Origin: an uncultured Acetatifactor sp.
GTDB lineage: Bacteria > Bacillota > Clostridia > Lachnospirales > Lachnospiraceae
Length of the DNA: 22,942 nt
Reading direction: 5' to 3'
NCBI GenBank assembly: GCA_910585805.1
Contig: CAJUFB010000021.1
Coordinates: 1-22,942, forward strand
Both the position numbers and the translations under genes were made by a program. A model generated the notes under the pieces. That model was not told where the DNA came from and did not search any database. It saw only the letters and a list, made by a program, of their open reading frames with translations. Shown here one piece after another: positions 7,577 to 15,373 of this stretch (the stretch's first letter is position 1; each line of letters starts with the position of its first letter).

Positions 7577-9700
7577 TTACACCCACGCTTCCTCCGCCAC
7601 CAGCACCACAGCCGTCCGAGGAGGAACTTTCAGCCTGCTTCCATACTGAAATTCCGTTTCCCCTTCTATGTCTTTGCCGTCCTCATAGTCCACATAGGTA
7701 TTCACACATACTCTCCACCTCAGATTGTCCGGCAGACTGGGCAGCTGTATCTCCAACGGTTTCCAGTAGGCATTCATTCCATAGAAGACAATATCGTCTT
7801 CCGTGTTTTCCTCATTCCGCCCTGCATACATGATGCCGATAAGCCTGCTGGTAAAATTAGTCCTTGCATTCCACGGATAGTCATTATGGATGCTGATATC
7901 CGGGAAACCGCAGGCAGCTACTTTGGTAGACTTTCTCAGAATGGCATGCTTTTTCCGGAAGGCAATCATATACCGGAAAAAGTCATGTATCTCACTGTAC
8001 TCTTCCAACCTGCTCCAGTCCAGCCATGAGATGTAATTATCCTGGCAGTATGCATTGTTATTGCCGAACTGCGTATTGCAGAACTCATCCCCCGCAAAGA
8101 ACATGGCCGGTCCCCTGCTGCACATCAGGGTTACAAAAGCATTTTTCACCATGCGGCGGCGCAGCTTTTCAATCTCCGGATCATCTGTCTCACCCTCCAC
8201 GCCGCAGTTCCAGCTGTTGCCATTGTTATCTCCGTCCGTATTATCCCAGCCGTTTTTCTCATTGTGCTTGATATTATAGGAGTACAGGTCATACAGGGTA
8301 AAACCGTCATGGCAGGTCAGGAAATTGACGGATGCGCTCTGCCCTCTTTTCAGAGAATCGTACATATCCCTGGAACCGGTTATCCTGGTGATGGCAGCTC
8401 CTGCCATGCCCTCGTCCCCTTTCAGGAAACGCCGCAGGTCATCGCGGTATTTTCCGTTCCATTCGGACCACCTGTTGTATGCCGGAAAGTGTCCCACCTG
8501 GTAAAGCCCCGCCGCATCCCATGCCTCTGCAATCAGCTTTACCTTCCCCAGAATCGAATCACAGGCGATTTCCTGGAGAATCGGCGGATTCGCCATAGGC
8601 TCCCCGTTCTGGTCACGAGCCAGAATGGACGCCAGATCAAACCGGAATCCGTCTACGCGGTATTCCGTTACCCAGTATCTCAGGCAATCGATAATAAAAC
8701 GGCGGGTCATGGGATGGTTGCAGTTCAGCGCGTTCCCGCATCCGCTGAAATTATAATAATGACCGTCCGGAGTCAGAATATAATATATATTGTTGTCGAT
8801 ACCCTTAAATGAGAAGCTGGGCCCGTCCTCATTTCCCTCCGCCGTATGGTTAAAAACCACGTCCAGAATGACCTCAATCCCATTCTCCTTCAGTTCATAA
8901 ATCAGCTGCTTCAGTTCATCGCCCTCGTGATTATGCTCCACCACGGAAGAGTACCCTGTATTGGGAGCAAAAAAGCATACCGTATTATATCCCCAGTAAT
9001 TGTAGAGTTGTACTCCGTCCACAACCCTGGCATTCTCCATCTCATCGAATTCGAAGATGGGCATCAGTTCCACCGCATTAATGCCGAGATCCTTCAAATA
9101 AGGAATCTTCTGACGCAGGCCTTCATAGGTTCCCTTTGCAGTCACCCCTGAAGATTCATGTTTTGTAAATCCTCTGACATGCATCTCATAAATAACCAGG
9201 TCTTCCAGCGGAAGTTCCAGCTGCCTGAGTTTTCCCCAGTCAAAATTATTTTCGACTACTCTTGCATGATACACAAAGTATTCGCCGTCTTCCGGACGTT
9301 CTCCCCAGTTCCTCTGCCCTGTCACCGCCCTTGCATACGGATCCAGCAGAATATTATTTTTATCAAAAAGAAGTCCCTTTTCCTTATTATACGGCCCGTC
9401 CAGCTGGAATGCGTATTCAAATTCCTCAATCTGCAATCCGAATACCAACATGGAATACGTATTTCCTATGTGGTAAGCTTCCGGATATTCAAGCCTTACA
9501 TAGGGTTCCTTTTCCTGGGGACGAAACAGCAGCAGCGCACAGCTTGTGGCGCCATGGGAATGCACCGTAAAACTGACCCCGTTGGATGCGGCTGTCGCAC
9601 CATCCCTGTTGTAAAATCCCGGACGAACCTTAAAGCCATTGATCTCGTCCAGAGGCTGTAATTTTATCCCCCTCTGCGGTCTTTGGTGTACACTGTCCAT
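7577..9700 (-). CDS. glgX: Glycogen debranching enzyme / isoamylase (GH13, GlgX-like)
   Basis: This is a 707-residue cytoplasmic alpha-1,6-glucosidase acting on glycogen or limit dextrin branches. Residues 20-130 form the N-terminal CBM48 sandwich. The GH13 barrel follows with DVVFNH (about 280), the nucleophile aspartate in DGFRFDLAS (about 355), the acid/base glutamate in LIAEAWD (about 392) and the transition-state aspartate in LTCHDGFT (about 465). The Asn/Gly-rich stretch after NEKNGWDN is typical of the GH13_11 isoamylase/GlgX group, and the length fits. Three ATG codons occur in a row. The third, at 9700, lies seven bases after AGGAGG and is the best-spaced start; 9703 and 9706 are alternatives. 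No other glycogen gene is next to it. The gap of 106 nt to the subtilase shows no clear terminator. Confidence 0.92.
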   Translation of the reverse strand: MDSVHQRPQRGIKLQPLDEINGFKVRPGFYNRDGATAASNGVSFTVHSHGATSCALLLFRPQEKEPYVRLEYPEAYHIGNTYSMLVFGLQIEEFEYAFQLDGPYNKEKGLLFDKNNILLDPYARAVTGQRNWGERPEDGEYFVYHARVVENNFDWGKLRQLELPLEDLVIYEMHVRGFTKHESSGVTAKGTYEGLRQKIPYLKDLGINAVELMPIFEFDEMENARVVDGVQLYNYWGYNTVCFFAPNTGYSSVVEHNHEGDELKQLIYELKENGIEVILDVVFNHTAEGNEDGPSFSFKGIDNNIYYILTPDGHYYNFSGCGNALNCNHPMTRRFIIDCLRYWVTEYRVDGFRFDLASILARDQNGEPMANPPILQEIACDSILGKVKLIAEAWDAAGLYQVGHFPAYNRWSEWNGKYRDDLRRFLKGDEGMAGAAITRITGSRDMYDSLKRGQSASVNFLTCHDGFTLYDLYSYNIKHNEKNGWDNTDGDNNGNSWNCGVEGETDDPEIEKLRRRMVKNAFVTLMCSRGPAMFFAGDEFCNTQFGNNNAYCQDNYISWLDWSRLEEYSEIHDFFRYMIAFRKKHAILRKSTKVAACGFPDISIHNDYPWNARTNFTSRLIGIMYAGRNEENTEDDIVFYGMNAYWKPLEIQLPSLPDNLRWRVCVNTYVDYEDGKDIEGETEFQYGSRLKVPPRTAVVLVAEEAWV

Positions 9701-9740
9701 CATCATTCCTCCTAGTCTTAGTTCCTTAGGAACTGCCGGA

Positions 9741-9816
9741 AAATAACCTACGCATTTTGTTTAGAGTAAACCTGATAAAATCTGTAGATACTGCAACAGA
9801 CTTGCGTAGGTTATTT
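9741..9816. repeat. 14-bp perfect inverted repeat upstream of glgX
   Basis: AAATAACCTACGCA (9741-9754) and TGCGTAGGTTATTT (9803-9816) are exact inverse copies around a 48-nt AT-rich centre. The element lies 41-116 nt before the glgX start, where a promoter would be expected. It could be an operator or a mobile palindromic repeat. Its arm-and-centre layout resembles the elements at 5584 and 21202, but the arm sequence is different. A short palindrome GTTCC-TTA-GGAAC (9721-9733) sits between it and the glgX ribosome binding site. Confidence 0.6.
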
Positions 9817-10129
9817 GGAGGCATTTCCTTAACGCGCCGTGGATGCATCTCGCACGGGATACATTTCACCTGCGGATGCCTTGCATCCGTTCAGGAAACG
9901 TGTATGGCAGACTCTTCCGACTGCCCGGCAGATATGTCCCCTCCGGGCTCTTCTATCAGTATCTGCTGTTTTTCATTCCGCCATACGTCCCGGATACACG
10001 GCCTTCTTCAGTATTTATCCTGCACATCGATCAGGTTCGCAGCGATTACCTTACCTGTATACCGAAAGGCCGTCACCCATCCTCTTATCCGGAACAGATT
10101 CGCAGATTCCGGCAGCCCCGGGTACAGCG
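9817..10129. other. Non-coding intergenic stretch between hpt and glgX
   Basis: No gene can be supported in this 310-bp stretch. Plus-strand open frames are present, but they are Cys/Ser/Arg-rich and overlap each other with no ribosome binding site. A perfect hairpin CGGATGC-CTT-GCATCCG lies at 9873-9889. On the minus strand, a 71-codon open frame (10011-10223) without an ATG looks somewhat protein-like; it is discussed as a finding rather than called a gene. Confidence 0.5.
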
Positions 10130-10168
10130 ATAAATAAACGCTGTAGGAACATATACTTCCCACAGCGT
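10130..10168 (-). terminator. Probable intrinsic terminator of hpt
   Basis: On the minus strand, ACGCTGT/ACAGCGT arms (10138-10144 and 10162-10168) enclose a second nested GGAA/TTCC pair. The hairpin is followed by a T-rich tract (complement of 10130-10138). It begins 48 nt after the hpt stop codon. The T-tract is interrupted by two A residues, so efficiency may be moderate. Confidence 0.6.
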
Positions 10169-10215
10169 CATATTCACTGTATATAACCGGGCATTCCTCA
10201 CAAACTCCGTCTGTG

Positions 10216-10572
10216 TCACTGATTCATATTCTTCTCTATACATGCGACAATATCATTCTGCACAGGGATAACCTTCTTCAGCAGTTCCCTGGCCTCTTCC
10301 GGCTGCCCGGTACGCAGCAGGCTCAAGATCTCATTGTAGGATTCGTATATAGGGGTAAGTGACAGATTCCCCGATGTCCCCTTGATCGCATGTACTTTTT
10401 CAATTGTCTCCGTACAGTCGGAGGCGTCAAAGTCTACGGATACTTCACTCCCCTTTATCATCTTTACAAAAGAACCCAGAAGCCTTGTATACAATTTCTC
10501 ATTGCCCATAACACGCTTCAGGCCATCATCCACATCCACGCCCAAAGCCCTCAATTCGTCCAGCAAATTCAT
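10216..10572 (-). CDS. Free-standing Hpt phosphotransfer protein
   Basis: This is a 118-residue single-domain histidine phosphotransfer protein. The motif VHAIKGTSGNLSL places the phospho-accepting histidine at residue 61, with the conserved lysine three residues later and the Gly and Asn-Leu positions of the four-helix Hpt fold. Such proteins carry phosphate between a kinase receiver and a response regulator. The ATG at 10572 follows GAGGAG at good spacing; an upstream in-frame ATG at 10623 has no site. The gene lies downstream of the chemoreceptor but behind its terminator, and has a separate terminator, so it is probably its own transcript or depends on readthrough. Partners may be the CheY-like protein, the PAS kinase or the HD-GYP receivers. 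The assignment to the Hpt family is firm; the partner is not. Confidence 0.88.
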   Translation of the reverse strand: MNLLDELRALGVDVDDGLKRVMGNEKLYTRLLGSFVKMIKGSEVSVDFDASDCTETIEKVHAIKGTSGNLSLTPIYESYNEILSLLRTGQPEEARELLKKVIPVQNDIVACIEKNMNQ

Positions 10573-10649
10573 CCCGACACTCCTCTTTTTCTCTACCTTC
10601 TTATCTCTTTCACTGATCATCACGGCAGGCGAACGATTCCCGGAAAGTA

Positions 10650-10729
10650 CCTTTTCAACGGAGCCTTACCGGAATACCCGCTTCGGTGCCTTTTCACCCG
10701 GAGCCTTACCGGAATACCCGCTTCGGCGC
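10650..10729. repeat. Two tandem 40-bp repeat units
   Basis: Two adjacent 40-bp units share a 28-nt identical core (10659-10686 and 10699-10726) and begin with the same CCTTTTCA-like lead. A partial third lead CTTTTCCA follows at about 10729. Each core contains CGG/CCG arms that can fold into a small stem. The repeats lie in the 230-nt gap between the mcp terminator and hpt, in what would be the hpt upstream region on the minus strand. Confidence 0.8.
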
Positions 10730-10808
10730 TTTTCCATCGCCCGAAACACCCTCATGCCAGTCCCGGCACATTATTTCACCGCTCGGCACACAGGCTTTGC
10801 CGTCTGCC

Positions 10809-10838
10809 AAAAAAAGCACAGGAACCGCAGTCCCTGTG
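10809..10838 (-). terminator. Intrinsic terminator of the chemosensory operon
   Basis: On the minus strand, CACAGGGAC and GTTCCTGTG (plus coordinates 10817-10838) form a nine-pair stem with one G-T pair and a TGCG tetraloop, followed by C and seven T (complement of 10809-10815). It starts 12 nt after the mcp stop codon. This is a textbook Rho-independent terminator that ends the cheR-to-mcp transcript. Confidence 0.9.
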
Positions 10839-10850
10839 CCATGTTTCAGA

Positions 10851-12203
10851 TCAATACTTTCCAAAACCGTCCCCAAGGGAAATTACCTGCTCATTTGCAT
10901 TAGATACGGAAGAGCTGTATCCTGAAGAACTGCCTCTGGAAGTCACTCCCTGACCGTTGCCCAGATTGTAGATGGAAAGCATCTCACGCATTCTGGACGC
11001 CTGGTTGGATAATTCTTCACTGGCTGCCGCACATTCCTCGCTGGTAGCGGAGTTGGTCTGTACTACCTGGGATACCTGAGAAATTGCCTGCTCAATCTGT
11101 GCTACCGCTGTAGCCTGATAGTTGGAAGATTCCGCTATGCCGTTGATGATATGCTCGCTCTCCTGAACCACTTTTGAGATTTCTTCCATTGCCCTGGCAG
11201 TCTGGTCCGCAATCTTGGAACCGGCATTCACCTTGTCAATGGAATCCTCAATCAGGGCAGATGTCTCGCTTGCCGCTTCCGCGCTCTTGGCTGCCAGGCT
11301 TCTCACTTCCTCTGCCACTACCGCAAAGCCCTTGCCTGCCTCGCCTGCCCTTGCAGCCTCAACTGCCGCATTCAGTGCAAGGATATTTGTCTGGAATGCA
11401 ATATCCTCGATGGTCTTGATAATCTTGGAGATACTCTCGGAAGACTTGTTGATATCCTCCATTGCAGACACCATGTTCTGCATCTGTACATTTCCCTGCT
11501 TTACATCGCCGATAGCGCGCATTACCAGACCTGCTGCAGAATTTGCCTGTTCGGCATTCTGCCTTGTCTTGTCGGCAATCTCATCGATGGAAGCCGTAAT
11601 CTGCTGGATAGCGCTTGCCTGTTCGGTGGAGCCCTGTGCCAGAGCCTGGCTGGCGCTTGCCACCTGGGATGAGCTGACAGTCACCTGGGAGCCCGCATCA
11701 CTGATATTGCTCAGTGCATTGTGGTTATCCTCCACCAGTTTCTTCAGGGAGTTGCCCAATACGTCATCCGCTGACTTGGGGTTCACCGTCACTGTCAGAT
11801 TACCGTTGGATACTTCTTCGGCAACTTTCGCCTGGTCCTTAATATTTTCAATCACCTTGGTATATTCATCTACCAGGTCACCGAACTCATCGTTATTGTA
11901 CTTCTCCAGATGAATATCTACACGGCCTACTGCAATATCCTTTGCAGCATTGGAAAGCAGCACCATGGATTTCTGGATCGTTTTGATCAGGTCATACGCA
12001 ACAAACAATGTAATGGCAATGGATAGGATCAGCGCAGCAATGGAAAAAATCATGGAGCCTGTGATAGCGGCCTCCTGCTCATGCGCTTCCGCCTGCGCAA
12101 TCCTGTGCATTGACATCATCCCGAATGCTACATTCAACGTAGTCAGTAAAATGGGAATGCAGAAACCTCCTATCAGCCTTGTCTTAATCGTTAAATTCTT
12201 CAT
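10851..12203 (-). CDS. Methyl-accepting chemotaxis protein with minimal outer loop
   Basis: This is a 450-residue receptor. TM1 (about 10-30) and TM2 (about 51-71) are separated by only about 20 residues, so there is no room for the usual 100-150-residue ligand-binding domain. Two HAMP-like segments follow (about 72-125 and 126-160). The long helical signalling domain carries the conserved hairpin tip AFQTNILALNAAVEAARAG (about 269-287) and the glutamate-rich methylation helices acted on by CheR and CheB. The C-terminus is a Gly/Ser-rich tail without the pentapeptide tether. The ATG at 12203 has AGAGG upstream; a GTG at 12227 is inside cheW. The gene follows cheW by 13 nt and is the last of the operon. 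It probably senses membrane state or a partner protein rather than an external ligand. Confidence 0.93.
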   Translation of the reverse strand: MKNLTIKTRLIGGFCIPILLTTLNVAFGMMSMHRIAQAEAHEQEAAITGSMIFSIAALILSIAITLFVAYDLIKTIQKSMVLLSNAAKDIAVGRVDIHLEKYNNDEFGDLVDEYTKVIENIKDQAKVAEEVSNGNLTVTVNPKSADDVLGNSLKKLVEDNHNALSNISDAGSQVTVSSSQVASASQALAQGSTEQASAIQQITASIDEIADKTRQNAEQANSAAGLVMRAIGDVKQGNVQMQNMVSAMEDINKSSESISKIIKTIEDIAFQTNILALNAAVEAARAGEAGKGFAVVAEEVRSLAAKSAEAASETSALIEDSIDKVNAGSKIADQTARAMEEISKVVQESEHIINGIAESSNYQATAVAQIEQAISQVSQVVQTNSATSEECAAASEELSNQASRMREMLSIYNLGNGQGVTSRGSSSGYSSSVSNANEQVISLGDGFGKY

Positions 12204-12216
12204 TTTTCCATACCTC

Positions 12217-12753
12217 TCATTCTTCACTCAATACTGCCTGCTCCATGTCCGCAGGCTCATCATCATACAACAGCTTCTCCGGATCCAGCAGCAGTTTCAC
12301 GGAATTTCCCACCTTGCCGATTCCGTAGACATACTTGTTATGCCCCTTATCACCGCGCCCTATGGTAGGCGGCGGCAGGATATTCTCTTCCGGGATTTCC
12401 ACCACCTCGGCAATCTGCTCCACCACCAGTCCCACTGTTGTGGACTTCACATTGATGACAAGAATACATGTCTTGTCATTGTACTCACATGCCCCCTGGT
12501 GAAACCGAAGCCTTACATCCACCACGGGAATAATCCTTCCTCTCAGGTTGATCAGTCCTTTGATATAATCCTCCGTCTCGGGAACCTTTGTCACTTCCTG
12601 ATATTGAATAATCTGCTGCACATATTGGATTTCCAGACCAAAGTATTCCGGGCCGGACTTAAAGATCATGTACTTACCCTTCTGTGTATCACTGTTTTCC
12701 GAACCCTTGCCTGTTTCGTCCTGCAGTCCTAACAATCTGTTTGTTTCGTCCAT
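12217..12753 (-). CDS. cheW: CheW coupling protein
   Basis: This 178-residue adaptor links the chemoreceptor to CheA at the inner membrane face. The CheW/SH3-like fold covers about residues 25-165, with the typical segments YFGLEIQYVQQII, INLRGRIIPVVDVR and VEQIAEVVEIPEE. An N-terminal extension of about 25 polar residues and a short acidic tail flank it. The gene lies 25 nt after cheA and 13 nt before the receptor gene, inside the operon. The start at 12753 is preceded by AAAGGAACGG at a slightly long distance. Only one CheW and no CheV are found in the window. Confidence 0.94.
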   Translation of the reverse strand: MDETNRLLGLQDETGKGSENSDTQKGKYMIFKSGPEYFGLEIQYVQQIIQYQEVTKVPETEDYIKGLINLRGRIIPVVDVRLRFHQGACEYNDKTCILVINVKSTTVGLVVEQIAEVVEIPEENILPPPTIGRGDKGHNKYVYGIGKVGNSVKLLLDPEKLLYDDEPADMEQAVLSEE

Positions 12754-12778
12754 AAGCTTACCGTTCCTTTCCTCAAAT

Positions 12779-14944
12779 TTACTCTACAAGTCCAGGGGCA
12801 TCCAATATCAGGGCGATACTGCCGTCTCCCAGCTGCGTACAGCCGGACAGGCCCTTGACCTTCTTAATATAAGAAGGAATCGGTTTTACCACAATTTCCT
12901 GCTCTCCCACCAGTTTGTCAACCAGAAGGCATACTTTTTTGTCTTCTACCTCCAGGATCAGCATGACGCCATCTTCCACGGATTCCTGATAATCCTCCAG
13001 CCCGTACCACCTGCCCAGGCGGATAACGGGATAGCACTCACCGCGGATCATGACAAATTCGTCTCCGTTGGGCTCATGCACCATCATATCCTCTTTCACG
13101 CGGATGAACTGCTTGATTACACCGGTCTCCATGACAAAGGAAGAAGTGCCTACTTCCATGACGATACCGTCAATGATGGCAAGCGTCAGCGGAATCTTCA
13201 GGCTCATGACACTGCCGAGGCCCGGAGTACTCTCGATTTCCAGCGCGCCGCCGATTGCCTGGATATTCTGCACTACCACGTCCATTCCTACGCCTCGCCC
13301 GGAATATTCGGTCACCTGTTCGTTGGTGGAAAATCCCGGAAGTGTAATAAACTGGTATACTTCCTTGTCCGTATAAGCCGCATCCGGCTTGCCGGGATCC
13401 AGAATGCCCTGCTTTCTGGCCTTTGCAATGATCTTCTCCCTGTCAAGTCCCGTGCCGTTATCCTCCACGCTGATCCACACCTTGCCGGCTTCGGTCCTGG
13501 CGGACAGGGTAACCTTACCCTTCTCTGTCTTGCCCTTTGCCGCGCGGTCTTCGTTGCTCTCAATTCCGTGGTCCACGGAATTTCTCACCAGATGCATCAG
13601 CGGGTCGGAGATATGCTCGATAATGTTTTTATCCACTTCGGTGTTCTCGCCAACCATCACGAACTCGATATCTTTACCCAGCTTCCTGGACACATCAAAC
13701 ACGATACGGTTCATCTTCTGGAAAGTATTGGTCAGCGGCACCATTCGCATGGACATGATCACGTTCTGCAGGTCAGTGGAAATAGACGCCAGCTGTGCCG
13801 CTGCTTTATTAAAGTTGTCAAGATTCAGTCCGGGCACCTTCAGGTCGGAATTCTGCAGTACCACTGACTCGGAGATGACAAGCTCCCCGATGAGATCCAT
13901 CAGCTGATCCATCTTGCTTACATTGACGCTGATAAAGGAAGCCTTTTCTCCCTTGGGCTTATCCTTCGCAAGTTTCTTCTGCTTTCCGGGCTCCTTGGAC
14001 TGGATAACGAAGTCACCCGGCGTAATCTTCGGCGCTTCAGGCTTCTTCTCCTCAGTCTTCTCTTTCTGCGCTTCCTCCGCCTTCGCCTCTATTGTCTCCA
14101 CGCTGGCTTCCAGGTCGATCTGGGGCGCCGGCGCCGCTTCCTGGTCGCCGAAGTCAAAGCCCAGAAGGAACTGATTCGCATCACATTCGTAGACTTCGAC
14201 CTTTTCGATATCATATCCCACACCGATCAGATCCCGGACTTCCTGTTCGGTACACTGAGCCTGGAGAAGGATACGGAAGCCTTCCTTGATGATAATCTCG
14301 CCGCTCTTCTCGTCCGTAAGGATATCTTCCGGAGAATACAGAATATCCTCGGCAATCTCCTTCAATGCATACACGGTCTTGTACGCATGGACATTTGCCA
14401 TCTCCGTCTCCGGGAAAAAGGTAATGAAAATCTTGTAAAAACGGCTTGCGGCCGTGGCTACCGGAGCGATATAGAAATGCTTCGGCTCCTCATGCACATT
14501 CTCCGGCGGGGCGTTTTCCCCTGTCGGCGCGCCTCCGTTTTTAATCATGTCAAGAAACTTGTCGAGATCCGCAATGATTCCGCTGGCATCCCCGTCCACC
14601 GGGTCGCCGCTCCGGATCTTTTCCATCTCGTTGGAGATGAAATCTTCTACTTCCAGCACATGCTCCACCAGTTCCACATGGGGAACATTATCAGGATGTG
14701 ATTCCCTCAGGTAATAGAATATATCTTCCAGCTTGTGGGATACAGCCGTGATATTGTCGAACATCATGATACCCGAAGAACCCTTGATGGTATGCATGGT
14801 CCGGAATATTTCGTTGATGCTGTCTTCATCGAAGCATTCTGCATCCTTCTGTTCCAAAACTGTCTCCTGAAGCTGTTCAAGCAACTGGCCGTTCTCAAAC
14901 AGATACATATCCAACATGCTTTCGGTATTAAAATCGTCAGCCAT
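12779..14944 (-). CDS. cheA: CheA chemotaxis histidine kinase
   Basis: This 721-residue kinase has all five CheA domains. P1 carries the phospho-accepting H51 in TMHTIKGSSG. P2 (about 168-255) is the regulator-docking domain, followed by a Glu/Lys-rich linker (about 270-335). P3 begins near 338 with the dimerisation helix DLIGELVISES. P4 has the N-box HLVRNSVDHGIE (451-462), the G1 box VEDNGTGL and the G2 box GRGVGMDVV. P5 (about 590-721) is the CheW-like receptor-coupling domain. Length and order match standard CheA. It is expected to pass phosphate to the CheY-like and CheB receivers encoded just upstream, and possibly to the HD-GYP receivers. AAAGGAG lies six to seven bases before the ATG. 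Confidence 0.96.
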   Translation of the reverse strand: MADDFNTESMLDMYLFENGQLLEQLQETVLEQKDAECFDEDSINEIFRTMHTIKGSSGIMMFDNITAVSHKLEDIFYYLRESHPDNVPHVELVEHVLEVEDFISNEMEKIRSGDPVDGDASGIIADLDKFLDMIKNGGAPTGENAPPENVHEEPKHFYIAPVATAASRFYKIFITFFPETEMANVHAYKTVYALKEIAEDILYSPEDILTDEKSGEIIIKEGFRILLQAQCTEQEVRDLIGVGYDIEKVEVYECDANQFLLGFDFGDQEAAPAPQIDLEASVETIEAKAEEAQKEKTEEKKPEAPKITPGDFVIQSKEPGKQKKLAKDKPKGEKASFISVNVSKMDQLMDLIGELVISESVVLQNSDLKVPGLNLDNFNKAAAQLASISTDLQNVIMSMRMVPLTNTFQKMNRIVFDVSRKLGKDIEFVMVGENTEVDKNIIEHISDPLMHLVRNSVDHGIESNEDRAAKGKTEKGKVTLSARTEAGKVWISVEDNGTGLDREKIIAKARKQGILDPGKPDAAYTDKEVYQFITLPGFSTNEQVTEYSGRGVGMDVVVQNIQAIGGALEIESTPGLGSVMSLKIPLTLAIIDGIVMEVGTSSFVMETGVIKQFIRVKEDMMVHEPNGDEFVMIRGECYPVIRLGRWYGLEDYQESVEDGVMLILEVEDKKVCLLVDKLVGEQEIVVKPIPSYIKKVKGLSGCTQLGDGSIALILDAPGLVE

Positions 14945-14968
14945 GTGTGTCTCCTTTCTTATCTTACA

Positions 14969-15361
14969 TTAAATAAGATTCAGTTTTTTCATTGCCTGCT
15001 CAAACCGCTCCTGGTCGATGGGCTTACCGGAATAGATGGTGCATCCCAGTTCAAACGCCATCTTCACATTCTTCTCCTCATTCAAAGCCGTGGTCATAAT
15101 TACCTTTACAGCTTTGTCTTCAGGAATATTCCTTTGCTTTTCCAGATTCCGGATACCCATAAGAGCCTGATATCCGTCCATGACCGGCATCATGATGTCA
15201 AGGCATACCAGATCATACGGTTCGCCGTCCTCCAAAGCCATCATAAACGCGTCCACCGCTTCCATTCCGTCCACGGTGATGTCACATTCACCATACTTGG
15301 AGAGAAAGCCGGCCATAAATTTCCTTGTCGCGAAGTCGTCTTCCGCCAATAGAATCTTCAT
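14969..15361 (-). CDS. cheY: CheY-like single-domain response regulator
   Basis: This 130-residue protein is a bare receiver domain. It has the acidic site E7-D8-D9, the phospho-acceptor D55 in LVCLDIMMP, the switch threonines in VIMTTA and K113 in YSGKPI. It lacks any output domain, as in CheY. The YSGKPID ending of the fifth strand differs from the usual AKP of flagellar CheY proteins, so its target may not be the flagellar switch. Good AAAGGAG spacing supports the ATG at 15361. It sits 12 nt after cheB and 24 nt before cheA, so co-expression with CheA is certain in practice. The cheY name rests on context. Confidence 0.9.
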   Translation of the reverse strand: MKILLAEDDFATRKFMAGFLSKYGECDITVDGMEAVDAFMMALEDGEPYDLVCLDIMMPVMDGYQALMGIRNLEKQRNIPEDKAVKVIMTTALNEEKNVKMAFELGCTIYSGKPIDQERFEQAMKKLNLI

Positions 15362-15373
15362 GTTCTTTCTCCT

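Noticed and set aside
6568..7833. 421-codon open frame on the plus strand
   Set aside because: It is the antisense of the subtilase and the end of glgX. The His/Arg/Pro-rich product has no family features.
9757..10137. 126-codon plus-strand frame in the glgX-hpt gap
   Set aside because: Cys/Ser-rich sequence, overlaps two other equally long frames, crosses the inverted repeat and hairpins, no ribosome binding site.
10573..10808. Possible cyclic-di-GMP riboswitch upstream of hpt
   Set aside because: The region is structured and the neighbours suggest such control, but the conserved GEMM core elements could not be found; the structure is explained by the tandem repeats.
12668..13867. 399-codon open frame on the plus strand
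   Set aside because: It lies antisense to cheA and cheW, whose domains are complete. It has no ribosome binding site or recognisable motif.
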